A DNA stretch of 64,000 nucleotides, taken from positions 846,294-910,293 of the forward strand of contig NZ_AZFT01000053.1 of the NCBI RefSeq assembly GCF_001434405.1, read 5' to 3'. A program made the translations under genes and the position numbers. Positions 53,730 to 64,000 of this stretch are shown here, piece by piece. The notes under the pieces were generated by a model. That model saw only the letters and a program-made list of their open reading frames with translations, made no database searches and was not told the origin of the DNA. Every line of letters begins with the position of its first letter. Position 1 is the first letter of the stretch. This DNA comes from Ligilactobacillus apodemi DSM 16634 = JCM 16172 (lineage in GTDB: Bacteria > Bacillota > Bacilli > Lactobacillales > Lactobacillaceae).

Positions 53730-54721
53730 TATTTATGTTTCTTTAATTGTTCTAAATGTTCTAAGAGCTTACCAGAACCTACTGCCACATCATCAAGCGG
53801 TGTATCAGCGATCATCACTGGGATTGTTAATTCTTGTGCAAATAAAGCTTCGATCCCGTCTAATAAAGCACCACCACCTGTGATCACGATTCCACGATCA
53901 ATGATGTCAGATGCTAATTCTGGTGGCGTTTCGCTTAAAACTTCTTTAGTAGCAGCGATCATGGCGTCCATTGTATCACTCATCGCCGCTACAGTTTCGT
54001 CCGAAGTGATGCGAATAGATTTTGGTAAACCACTCACTACATCGCGACCACGCACGGTCATTTCCTTATCACGGTGGCCTTCGATCACACTACCGATCTC
54101 GATCTTGATCTTTTCAGCGGTATGTTCACCGATGACCAAACCGTATTCTTGGCGCACATAATTAGCAATATTAGCATTTAACTTATCACCCGCATTGCGC
54201 AAAGAACGGCTGATCACGATATCGCCTAAGGATAAAACAGCAATATCACTTGTCCCTCCACCGATATCAATGATCATGTTACCGTATGGTTGGAAAATGT
54301 CTAAGCCCGCACCTACTGCCGCAACTTTTGGTTCTTCTTCTAAGTAAACTTCGCCCCCACCAGACTTTTCAGCCGCTTGGCGAATCGCTTTTCGTTCAAT
54401 ATCAGTTGTATTTGTTGGGCAACAGATCAGAATAGCCGGTTTTGACATCACGCCTTTTACATTTAACTTCTTAATGAAGTAAGATAGCATCTGTTCGGTC
54501 ATATCAAAATCGGCGATGACACCATCTTTTAATGGGCGAATTGCCCTAATATTGCTGGGAGTTCTGCCGACCATTTTATATGCTTCTGAGCCAACAGCTA
54601 AGACCCGGCCAGTTTGCGTATCGACTGCTACAACTGACGGTTCATTTAACACAATGCCTTTACCTTTGACATTGATCAACACGTTTGCTGTACCAAGATC
54701 AATACCGATATCTTTAGCCAT
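53729..54721 (-). CDS. mbl: MreB-family actin homologue (Mbl-like)
   Basis: Second MreB paralogue of the window, 330 aa. Phosphate loop 1 is [12 protein letters not shown] and phosphate loop 2 is [12 protein letters not shown], and the adenosine motif [11 protein letters not shown] is intact. Neighbours murA, yidD and rodA match the mbl locus rather than the mreBCD operon. Filaments of this type guide lateral wall synthesis along with RodA. Confidence 0.93.
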   Translation of the reverse strand: MAKDIGIDLGTANVLINVKGKGIVLNEPSVVAVDTQTGRVLAVGSEAYKMVGRTPSNIRAIRPLKDGVIADFDMTEQMLSYFIKKLNVKGVMSKPAILICCPTNTTDIERKAIRQAAEKSGGGEVYLEEEPKVAAVGAGLDIFQPYGNMIIDIGGGTSDIAVLSLGDIVISRSLRNAGDKLNANIANYVRQEYGLVIGEHTAEKIKIEIGSVIEGHRDKEMTVRGRDVVSGLPKSIRITSDETVAAMSDTMDAMIAATKEVLSETPPELASDIIDRGIVITGGGALLDGIEALFAQELTIPVMIADTPLDDVAVGSGKLLEHLEQLKKHK

Positions 54722-54879
54722 AAAATATTTCTCCTTTTACATTTTAAATCTTTAATCATAATACTATTTTCAGTTTGCTAACTATAGTATTTCAATTTAT
54801 ACACAGGTAATTATATCATAATAGTTGAAAGGGACAAATGTGTTATTTTAGCTTGAACTATTAATTTCAAAAATTCTTA

Positions 54880-54914
54880 GTAAAATAAAAAGCAGAGTGT
54901 CGTGCTCACTCTGC
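54880..54914 (-). terminator. murA terminator
   Basis: Leftward GCAGAGTG / CACTCTGC hairpin with a seven-base loop and a T-rich tail, 20 bases past the murA stop. Confidence 0.85.
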
Positions 54915-54934
54915 TCTAAATAACTAATTCTTAC

Positions 54935-56242
54935 TTAAATTGTTTCCTTTTTAGCAATGACATACTCTTCACTGGTAATATCATTTACCCGCTTGATCTG
55001 TGCGCCTAAAGCAGCTAATTTTTGGTGGAAATGGTAGTATCCACGATCTAAGTATTGCAAATGAGTAACTTGGGTGATCCCACGTGAAACTAAGCCTGCT
55101 AAAACTAAAGCAGCCGCTGCCCGTAAGTCAGTTGCAGCTACTTCAGCACCAGAAAAATCAGTTGGACCGTAAATGATCACTGAGTTGCCTTCGATCTTGA
55201 AGTCGGCATTCATCCGGCGCATTTCTTCTAAATGCATAAACCGATTTTCAAAAACAGTTTCCGTTAAAATGCTTGTCCCTTTCGCTGCTAATTGCAAGAT
55301 CGAGAATTGTGGTTGCATATCTGTTGGGAAGCCTGGGTGTGGCAAGGTCTTGATCGTCGTTGGTTTTAAGACTTCAGGACCAATGATGCGTAAGCCACCT
55401 TCTTCTTCTAAGACTTGCACACCCATTTCTTCAAGTTTTGAGATCAATGGTTTGTTGTGTTCTGCGACAGCATCTTTGATCAAAACATTTCCCTTAGTTA
55501 ACGCAGCTGCCACCATAAAAGTACCTGCTTCGATCCGGTCTTGGATAATGGAATGTTCTGTTCCGTGAAGATGATCGACCCCAACGATTTTTAGGGTTTC
55601 TGTCCCTGCACCTTTGATCTTAGCCCCCATCTTGTTTAAAATGTTAGCCAAATCAACGATCTCAGGTTCACGCGCAACGTTTTCGATGATCGTTGTCCCT
55701 TTCGCTAAGGTTGCTGCCATCATAATATTTTGCGTTGCACCAACACTTGGGAAATCAAGATAAACATTTGCCCCTACTAAACCATTAGGAGCCATGGCTT
55801 CAATATAGCCATCATGGCGTTCGATCGTTGCCCCTAAAGCTTCTAAGCCTTTTAAGTGTAAATCGATCGGACGAGAGCCGATTGCACAACCACCAGGCAT
55901 TGCCACCTTAGCGTGACCTAAACGTGCCAATAATGGCCCTAAAACAACGATCGAAGCCCGCATTTTAGATACGTATTTGAAAGGTGCTTCGTAAGATAAC
56001 TCATCCGTTGCGTCCAATGCAATCGTTTTATTTTTTTCATCAAAACCAACTTTAACATTTAGAAAACGGATCACGTTATTCATAGTATAAACATCAGATA
56101 AAATTGGTACATTGGTTAAAATCGTACGACCTTCACTTGGTAAGATCCCAGCTGCTAAAATTGGTAAGACTGCATTTTTTGCGCCTTCAATTTCAACGGT
56201 CCCATTCAACCTATTTCCACCACGCACAATAATCTTTTCCAA
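54935..56242 (-). CDS. murA: UDP-N-acetylglucosamine 1-carboxyvinyltransferase MurA
   Basis: First committed enzyme of peptidoglycan synthesis, transferring enolpyruvate from PEP to UDP-GlcNAc. It is 435 aa. The N-terminal [20 protein letters not shown] is typical. The catalytic Cys is at 119 in [15 protein letters not shown], so it should be fosfomycin-sensitive by type. Position beside DUF1146 and the atp operon is the conserved MurA1 locus. It follows DUF1146 by 24 bases and probably shares its promoter. Confidence 0.97.
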   Translation of the reverse strand: MEKIIVRGGNRLNGTVEIEGAKNAVLPILAAGILPSEGRTILTNVPILSDVYTMNNVIRFLNVKVGFDEKNKTIALDATDELSYEAPFKYVSKMRASIVVLGPLLARLGHAKVAMPGGCAIGSRPIDLHLKGLEALGATIERHDGYIEAMAPNGLVGANVYLDFPSVGATQNIMMAATLAKGTTIIENVAREPEIVDLANILNKMGAKIKGAGTETLKIVGVDHLHGTEHSIIQDRIEAGTFMVAAALTKGNVLIKDAVAEHNKPLISKLEEMGVQVLEEEGGLRIIGPEVLKPTTIKTLPHPGFPTDMQPQFSILQLAAKGTSILTETVFENRFMHLEEMRRMNADFKIEGNSVIIYGPTDFSGAEVAATDLRAAAALVLAGLVSRGITQVTHLQYLDRGYYHFHQKLAALGAQIKRVNDITSEEYVIAKKETI

Positions 56243-56266
56243 TTGATATTCCTCCGAAAAATTATT

Positions 56267-56500
56267 TTATTTAATCAAGTATGATAGATGTACTACACTG
56301 TCCATAAAGCTCAAGAAAAATGAGCTACACATGTACCCTAAGGCAACCGATGTCATCACCAAGACCCAACGGAAATGGCGCTGTTTATTAGAATCAATGT
56401 AGCGATCGAGTCGCAGAGATTGTAGCGCAACAAAAGCTAAGGTAATAAAACCAAAATGACTAATGATGGTCAACAGTGACATTATTCCTAAATATTGCAT
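56267..56500 (-). CDS. DUF1146 family membrane protein
   Basis: A 77-aa protein with two membrane spans (about 5-25 and 43-62) separated by LRLDRYIDSNKQRHFR, the typical DUF1146 (YwzB) pattern. The function is unknown. It always sits between atpC and murA in this group of bacteria. It is the first gene of the murA transcript. Confidence 0.88.
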   Translation of the reverse strand: MQYLGIMSLLTIISHFGFITLAFVALQSLRLDRYIDSNKQRHFRWVLVMTSVALGYMCSSFFLSFMDSVVHLSYLIK

Positions 56501-56534
56501 TTTCTTCCCTCTCTTCTTTACTCAATCCAAAATA

Positions 56535-56563
56535 ATCATAGCATAAATTTAACTTTCGGTCAC
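56535..56563 (-). promoter_or_regulatory. Promoter of DUF1146-murA
   Basis: Leftward -35 GTGACC (56558-56563), 17-base spacer and -10 TATGAT (56535-56540), 35 bases before DUF1146. Confidence 0.6.
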
Positions 56564-56778
56564 TCATTTACCGCCAAGTCGCTTAAAAATTATATTTTAA
56601 TTGCTAGGCATAATTTTGTGTTTTTCGACCTTTTTCTTGCTAAACACTTATTGACAAAGTCACTGTCATTCTTATAAACTTTATTTATATTTAATATAGT
56701 GATAAAGCTTGTAGTATTGGTAGAAATACATTTATTCATATTTATATTTTTTATAAATGTAAAATAATCAACTATAAC

Positions 56779-56814
56779 AAAAAAGCCAGCTAGATTTAAC
56801 TCTAGCTAGCTTTA
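56779..56814 (-). terminator. ATP synthase operon terminator
   Basis: Leftward hairpin AAAGCTAGCTAGA / TCTAGCTGGCTTTTTT with a six-base loop, just beyond the atpC stop at 56825. Confidence 0.88.
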
Positions 56815-56824
56815 AATAGGTTCA

Positions 56825-57247
56825 TTACTTCTTGTTTGAAATACTTAAACGGTTGATTGCACGGCGTAAAGAAACTTCAGCCCGACGCAATTCATTGTCG
56901 TCTTTTTGTTCTTTGGCCTTAGCAATTCGCGCTTCAGCGCGCTTACGAGCGCGTTCAGCCCGCGAAGTATCGATCTCTTCTTTTCTTTCAGCCGCTGATG
57001 CAACTACAGAAAGAACATTGTTAGAAAATTCGATAAAGCCACCACTAACAGCAACTTCATCAAACGTATCTTCGCCTGTTTTCACCCGGATCTCGTCAAT
57101 TGCAAGCGAAGCAAGCAATGGTAAACGATTTGGCATAATACCAACTTCACCAACTGTTGTCTTACAAATTACTAGATCAGTCGTATTTTCATAAACAGGC
57201 CCATCAGGTGTGACCACGTTGACAGTTAATACAGGTTTTTCATCCAT
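56825..57247 (-). CDS. atpC: F1Fo ATP synthase subunit epsilon
   Basis: Rotor-stalk and regulatory subunit of F1. It is 140 aa with an N-terminal beta-sandwich (VNVVTPDGPVYENTTD) and a C-terminal pair of helices rich in Arg/Ala/Glu (RAERARKRAEARI) that can inhibit rotation. It is the last gene of the operon, 14 bases after atpD. Confidence 0.96.
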   Translation of the reverse strand: MDEKPVLTVNVVTPDGPVYENTTDLVICKTTVGEVGIMPNRLPLLASLAIDEIRVKTGEDTFDEVAVSGGFIEFSNNVLSVVASAAERKEEIDTSRAERARKRAEARIAKAKEQKDDNELRRAEVSLRRAINRLSISNKK

Positions 57248-57261
57248 TGGACGCTACCTCC

Positions 57262-58686
<1,425 letters not shown>

Positions 58687-58691
58687 TCATT

Positions 58692-59633
58692 CTAATCTAA
58701 GGCAGCTTGCGCACCTGTGATTTCAGTAATTTCAGTCGTGATCGCACTTTGACGTGCACGGTTATATTGAAGTTCTAAGGCTGAAATAATATCTTTAGCA
58801 TTGTCAGAAGCAGACTTCATCGCCGTTGAACTAGAAGCATGCTCAGAAGTCTTGGCATCTAAAAGAGCACCATAGACTAAGCTTTCTGCATATTGCGGCA
58901 AAATAACTTCTAAGATCGCATCGCGCGAAGGTTCTGTTTCATATTCAATGTGATAATTAGTTTCTTCATCTGCCACGGCAAGATCATCGACCCCCATGTT
59001 TTCAGCAGAGATCGGTAACATCTTTTCAGCGCGGAAAATCGAAGTCAATGAGTTAACGAAATGGTTGTAGCAAACAAATAATTGATCATACAAACCGTTA
59101 TCATACATCGTAACAATTGCTTCAACGATCGGACGAACTTCTCTAAATGTTGGAACATCTTTGACACCACGATATTCATAAGCAACATTATAGCCACGTT
59201 TACTGAAAAATTCAGCACCAGTACCACCGATGGCAATAATCACCACATCATCTTTATTGTGGCCACCATCTTTAATGAGATCCATCGTTTGTTTGATAAC
59301 ATTACTGTTGTAACTACCTACCAAACCACGATCTGATGTCATTACGACAATACCAGTCTTTTTCACAGGTCTTTGTTTTAGCATACCTAAGGTGTTGAGT
59401 TTACCCTCTTGGCTTGTCTGACTTTTAGCTGCCGAAGCAGAATCTAAAAGGTGAGATTGGGCCAAATGGGTAATTACGCTACGAATCTTCGAAGCATAAG
59501 TCTGGTAACTCTCAGAATGCTTTTGAATTTGGTTTAACTTAGCTGTCGATACCATTTGCATCGCACCTGTGATTTGCCCAGTTTTTTTAGTCGAAGCGAT
59601 TCGACGCTTAACTTCTTGCAAAGAAGCAGGCAT
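58692..59633 (-). CDS. atpG: F1Fo ATP synthase subunit gamma
   Basis: Central rotor shaft of F1. The 313-aa length is the longer form usual for lactobacilli. N-terminal [33 protein letters not shown]-type coiled coil and C-terminal helix ([16 protein letters not shown]) form the shaft, and [10 protein letters not shown] marks the Rossmann part. It lies 19 bases after atpA. Confidence 0.97.
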   Translation of the reverse strand: MPASLQEVKRRIASTKKTGQITGAMQMVSTAKLNQIQKHSESYQTYASKIRSVITHLAQSHLLDSASAAKSQTSQEGKLNTLGMLKQRPVKKTGIVVMTSDRGLVGSYNSNVIKQTMDLIKDGGHNKDDVVIIAIGGTGAEFFSKRGYNVAYEYRGVKDVPTFREVRPIVEAIVTMYDNGLYDQLFVCYNHFVNSLTSIFRAEKMLPISAENMGVDDLAVADEETNYHIEYETEPSRDAILEVILPQYAESLVYGALLDAKTSEHASSSTAMKSASDNAKDIISALELQYNRARQSAITTEITEITGAQAALD

Positions 59634-59652
59634 TAGCTCTCACCACCCTTTC

Positions 59653-61179
<1,527 letters not shown>

Positions 61180-61186
61180 TTAAAAA

Positions 61187-61729
61187 TCATTTTAGCAACA
61201 GACGTTTAATGTTTTCGATCTTAGATTTAATAGAGCCGTCAAAGACATACGTGTTTGATTTCAAAACAACGCCCCCAATAATATCTGGGTCCACGACTGT
61301 TTCTAGTTCTACTTTCTTAGCACCGACAACATTTGCAAAGGCAGCTGCAATCTTATCTTTACGCGTTTCGTCTAGTTTAACTGCAGTTGTGACCGTTGCA
61401 CGTACTGTTTTATTATCTACATCATTTAATCTGCTAAATTCATCGATAATGCCTTCAAGATTGGCGATTCTTCTATAATCATATAACATGGCCAACAGAT
61501 TTGATGTTAATTCTGAGGCACCTGTTTGTAGATTTTTTAGCATCGTCAATTTGTCTTCATGTTTGATTGCAGCACTTGTCATAAAATCAACAAATTGTGG
61601 TTCTGCTTGCAAGACTTGCTTGATTTGTGCTAATTCCTTAGCAGTTTCAGCTAAAACATCTTTTTCTTTAGCAGTTTCAAATAAAGCTTTGCCATAACGC
61701 TTAGCTACTGTTTGATTATCTAATGCCAT
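61187..61729 (-). CDS. atpH: F1Fo ATP synthase subunit delta
   Basis: Peripheral stalk subunit joining F1 to b. It is 180 aa with an N-terminal helical domain ([16 protein letters not shown]) and a C-terminal [21 protein letters not shown] motif. The start at 61729 is chosen with GGGGAAG five bases upstream; it overlaps atpF's end by 14 bases. Confidence 0.95.
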   Translation of the reverse strand: MALDNQTVAKRYGKALFETAKEKDVLAETAKELAQIKQVLQAEPQFVDFMTSAAIKHEDKLTMLKNLQTGASELTSNLLAMLYDYRRIANLEGIIDEFSRLNDVDNKTVRATVTTAVKLDETRKDKIAAAFANVVGAKKVELETVVDPDIIGGVVLKSNTYVFDGSIKSKIENIKRLLLK

Positions 61730-62243
61730 CTTGCTTCCCCAACCCTTCAATGTAAGAATCAACTAAGGCTTCTTGATCCTTTTCACTCAATTCCTTTTGA
61801 ATGATCTTTGAAGCAATTTCAACAGATAAAGTAGCGACGTCATTTTTCACGTTTGAGAGCGCTTCTTGGCGTTCTTGCTCAATATCTTTTTTAGCATTCT
61901 TCTTCAATGTGTTGACTTCTGCTTGTGCGGAGTTCACGATGTTAGCTTTTTGCTGTTCACCGTTTTTCTTTGCACGATCAATGATTTTAGAAGCTTCAAC
62001 ATGTGAATCTTTGAGCGCTGATTCACGTTTTGCTGCGAGTTCTTCTGCTTTTTTACGCGCATCTTCTGCTGAATCAATATCATTAGCGATCTTATCAGCA
62101 CGTTTTTCCATCATTTCGGTCACAGGACCCCAAGCGAAATGCTTGACGAGTGCGATCAAAAGAAGGAACGTGATCAAATAAAATAAGAAATCGCCCCATT
62201 GTACACCGCTTTCGGCAGCACCCAATAATAATGCTGAGTTCAT
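61716..62243 (-). CDS. atpF: F1Fo ATP synthase subunit b
   Basis: Peripheral stalk subunit of 175 aa. One membrane helix (about 15-33) is followed by a very long, charged, Lys/Glu/Ala-rich coiled coil. Position between c and delta is diagnostic. Confidence 0.96.
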   Translation of the reverse strand: MNSALLLGAAESGVQWGDFLFYLITFLLLIALVKHFAWGPVTEMMEKRADKIANDIDSAEDARKKAEELAAKRESALKDSHVEASKIIDRAKKNGEQQKANIVNSAQAEVNTLKKNAKKDIEQERQEALSNVKNDVATLSVEIASKIIQKELSEKDQEALVDSYIEGLGKQDGIR

Positions 62244-62300
62244 TCATTGACACCTCCTAATCTTTCAATATTCCAACAACTTATACTGATAGAAAAGAGA

Positions 62301-62540
<240 letters not shown>

Positions 62541-62555
62541 TTAATCCTACAATAA

Positions 62556-63275
62556 TTATTCTTTTTCGACCTTTTGAGAAATGTATACCATTGTTAATGT
62601 TACAAAAACATAGGCTTGGATTGATCCAATAAAGATTGAAAATCCCTGCCATACCATTTCAAGTGGAATAGCTGGAATAAACGTCCACGGCGCATGTGAT
62701 GTAGCCAGTTGATCATGAATAACTGTCAACAGCACTTCACCAGAGTAAATGTTACCGTATAGACGCAATGCCAATGTCAAGAAATTCGTAAACTGTTCCA
62801 AAACATTGATCGGGAACAATGCCGGCATCGGGCTGAAATACGAATTCTTAACATAGCCATTAAATCCAAACTTCGCGACCCCCATCATATGGGCTAAAAG
62901 CAATACTAAGAAAGCTAAGGTCAAAGTAGTTGCCGGCGAAGCGGTTGGACTTTTAACATAGTTTACACCATTAATCGGAAGCTGGATCGCCAGCCCCAAT
63001 TGGTTGGAAACGAAGATAAACAAGAAGAGAGTAAAAATAAGGAGTCCATATTTTTTCCCCTGTTCATCAGGCATGGAGCTTTTAACGATTCCATTTGTAA
63101 AGTCGATCAGCCATTCGATCATGTTTTGCTTGCCCTTTGGCTTTAACTCTAATTTACGTGAAAACCAATAAACAAGGCCAAAAACGATTAATGCTGAAAC
63201 AAGACCCGAAACACAGTTACCTACGTTAAATGGGATTCCAAAAAGCTTCACAACTTGAACTTCTTCATTCACCAA
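62556..63275 (-). CDS. atpB: F1Fo ATP synthase subunit a
   Basis: Stator channel subunit of 239 aa with about five spans. The essential Arg of the ion path is in LALRLYGNIYSGE (about residue 167), and the C-terminal helix is QAYVFVTLTMVYIS. It is the first gene of the operon; atpI, present in many bacteria, is not between it and upp. Confidence 0.97.
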   Translation of the reverse strand: MVNEEVQVVKLFGIPFNVGNCVSGLVSALIVFGLVYWFSRKLELKPKGKQNMIEWLIDFTNGIVKSSMPDEQGKKYGLLIFTLFLFIFVSNQLGLAIQLPINGVNYVKSPTASPATTLTLAFLVLLLAHMMGVAKFGFNGYVKNSYFSPMPALFPINVLEQFTNFLTLALRLYGNIYSGEVLLTVIHDQLATSHAPWTFIPAIPLEMVWQGFSIFIGSIQAYVFVTLTMVYISQKVEKE

Positions 63276-63396
63276 GTTTCACCTCTTTTCAATTGTGATC
63301 AATACGGTTGAACAAAATGGTCGAACCATAAGATTAAGATCCAAGAAAATAGTCTCAAACGCTATTTTTTGAATACAAAAGAAATAATACCACCAT

Positions 63397-63430
63397 TCTA
63401 ATCAAATTTCAAAGCTGAAATTTGATTAGA
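63397..63430. repeat. 15-bp perfect inverted repeat between upp and atpB
   Basis: Arms TCTAATCAAATTTCA (63397-63411) and TGAAATTTGATTAGA (63416-63430) around a four-base AAGC loop. Both flanking genes read leftward. It is AT-rich without a T-run, so it is a weak terminator; it might act as a leader hairpin or a protein-binding site for the atp operon. Confidence 0.8.
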
Positions 63431-63532
63431 TTTTAAACGTAAAAACGCAATTATTACAGGATTTACGCAACTTTTTGTTCAACCTCCACTAGAGACGCGA
63501 CAAATTTAAACACTTGTCGAAGGGTCAAGTGA

Positions 63533-64000
63533 TCACTTTGTACCAAACAAGCGATCACCTGCATCACCTAAACCAGGGAAAATATAACCATTTTCATCTA
63601 AATGATCATCTAATGCAGCTGCAAAGATATCAATATCTGGATGAGCATCACGTAAAGCTTTAACACCTTCTGGCGCAGCCACTAAGCAGACAAACTTGAT
63701 CGATTGTGCTCCACGTTTCTTCAAAGCATCGACCGCCATAATAGCTGAACCACCAGTAGCGAGCATTGGATCAACCACAAACACATCACGGTTTGGTAGA
63801 TCACTTGGCATCTTGACAAAGTATTCATGTGGTTGCATCGTTTCTTCATCACGATACATCCCAATGTGGCCTACTTTAGCAGCTGGAATAAGGTTCAAGA
63901 TCCCTTCTACCATTCCAAGACCTGCCCGTAAAATTGGAACAACGACCACTTTTTTACCGGCTAAACGTTTTTTAGTCGTTTTGCCCATTGGTGTTTGGAT
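63533..64000 (-). CDS. upp: Uracil phosphoribosyltransferase (N-terminus beyond window edge)
   Basis: Pyrimidine salvage enzyme converting uracil and PRPP to UMP. About 156 C-terminal residues are present; the frame is open to the window end, so roughly 50 N-terminal residues are missing. Visible features are [20 protein letters not shown], the PRPP loop [11 protein letters not shown], and the C-terminal uracil-binding [17 protein letters not shown]. Next to atp as in other lactobacilli. Confidence 0.97.
   Translation of the reverse strand: MQTPMGKTTKKRLAGKKVVVVPILRAGLGMVEGILNLIPAAKVGHIGMYRDEETMQPHEYFVKMPSDLPNRDVFVVDPMLATGGSAIMAVDALKKRGAQSIKFVCLVAAPEGVKALRDAHPDIDIFAAALDDHLDENGYIFPGLGDAGDRLFGTK

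Larger units (their letters stand above)
56501..56824 (-). other. Intergenic region between the atp operon and DUF1146-murA
   Basis: AT-rich stretch holding the murA promoter at its left end and the atp terminator at its right end. Between about 56565 and 56778 I see no convincing gene, RNA fold or repeat. Confidence 0.7.

Noticed and set aside
53729-54721. Duplication of mreB as a recent copy of 14103-15107
   Set aside because: The two proteins differ throughout and each sits in its own conserved locus, so they are old paralogues.

Overview
The window looks like chromosome from a low-to-mid G+C Gram-positive of the family Lactobacillaceae, most likely Ligilactobacillus or a close relative. 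The evidence is gene order and protein character: upp-atpBEFHAGDC-DUF1146-murA-mbl-yidD-rodA, sufCDSUB, rarA-6S RNA, mreBCD-minCD, a dcw cluster with a PASTA penicillin-binding protein, and DUF3397/DUF4044/DUF2969 proteins typical of lactobacilli. A Phe-type Ddl ligase beside a VanX-family dipeptidase suggests D-Ala-D-Lac-ended wall precursors (intrinsic glycopeptide resistance). Species cannot be fixed from this alone.

Layout: 1-5.2 kb is the start of the dcw cell-division/wall cluster on the minus strand (rsmH, ftsL, pbp, mraY, murD; murD is cut by the window edge). mraZ is not where it is expected. 5.4-8.6 kb holds DUF3397, DUF4044, an alpha/beta hydrolase and cardiolipin synthase. 8.6-11.1 kb is an amino-acid ABC transporter behind a T-box. 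11.1-15.1 kb is mreBCD-minCD (shape and division-site placement). 15.3-25.6 kb is csp, a frameshifted radC, a HAD phosphatase, folC, T-box-controlled valS, thiI with its cysteine desulfurase, and ezrA. 25.7-34 kb is mostly on the plus strand: free-Met-sulfoxide reductase, VanX-like dipeptidase, rpsD with a structured leader, yueI, rarA, 6S RNA, a small membrane protein and a UspA. Interspersed on the minus strand are a polysaccharide deacetylase and a divergent GshF-like protein. 34-40 kb is tag, a membrane GDPD, ddl, a small-molecule kinase and an APC transporter.

40.0-45.3 kb is the accessory and decaying part. It contains a Fic pseudogene, a small membrane protein, a frameshifted ABC-2 permease, the 3' stub of its ATPase, a SEC10/PgrA-type surface protein that ends without an anchor exactly at that stub, an XRE regulator with no canonical start codon, and an orphan 128-aa protein. 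A single deletion joining the surface-protein gene to the ABC operon explains the stub and the missing anchor.

45.3-50.5 kb is the SUF iron-sulfur operon. 50.6-54.7 kb has a class-I glutamine amidotransferase, an Spx/ArsC-like protein, rodA, DUF2969, yidD and mbl. 54.9-63.3 kb is murA, DUF1146 and the complete F1Fo ATP synthase operon without atpI. upp is cut by the right edge. Most genes read leftward, as expected for a leading-strand block. I found no tRNA, rRNA, CRISPR array, insertion sequence or prophage. The most unusual material is the 40-45 kb decay region, the non-canonical regulator start, the degenerate GshF paralogue, the His-to-Asp change in the VanX-like dipeptidase and the absent mraZ.
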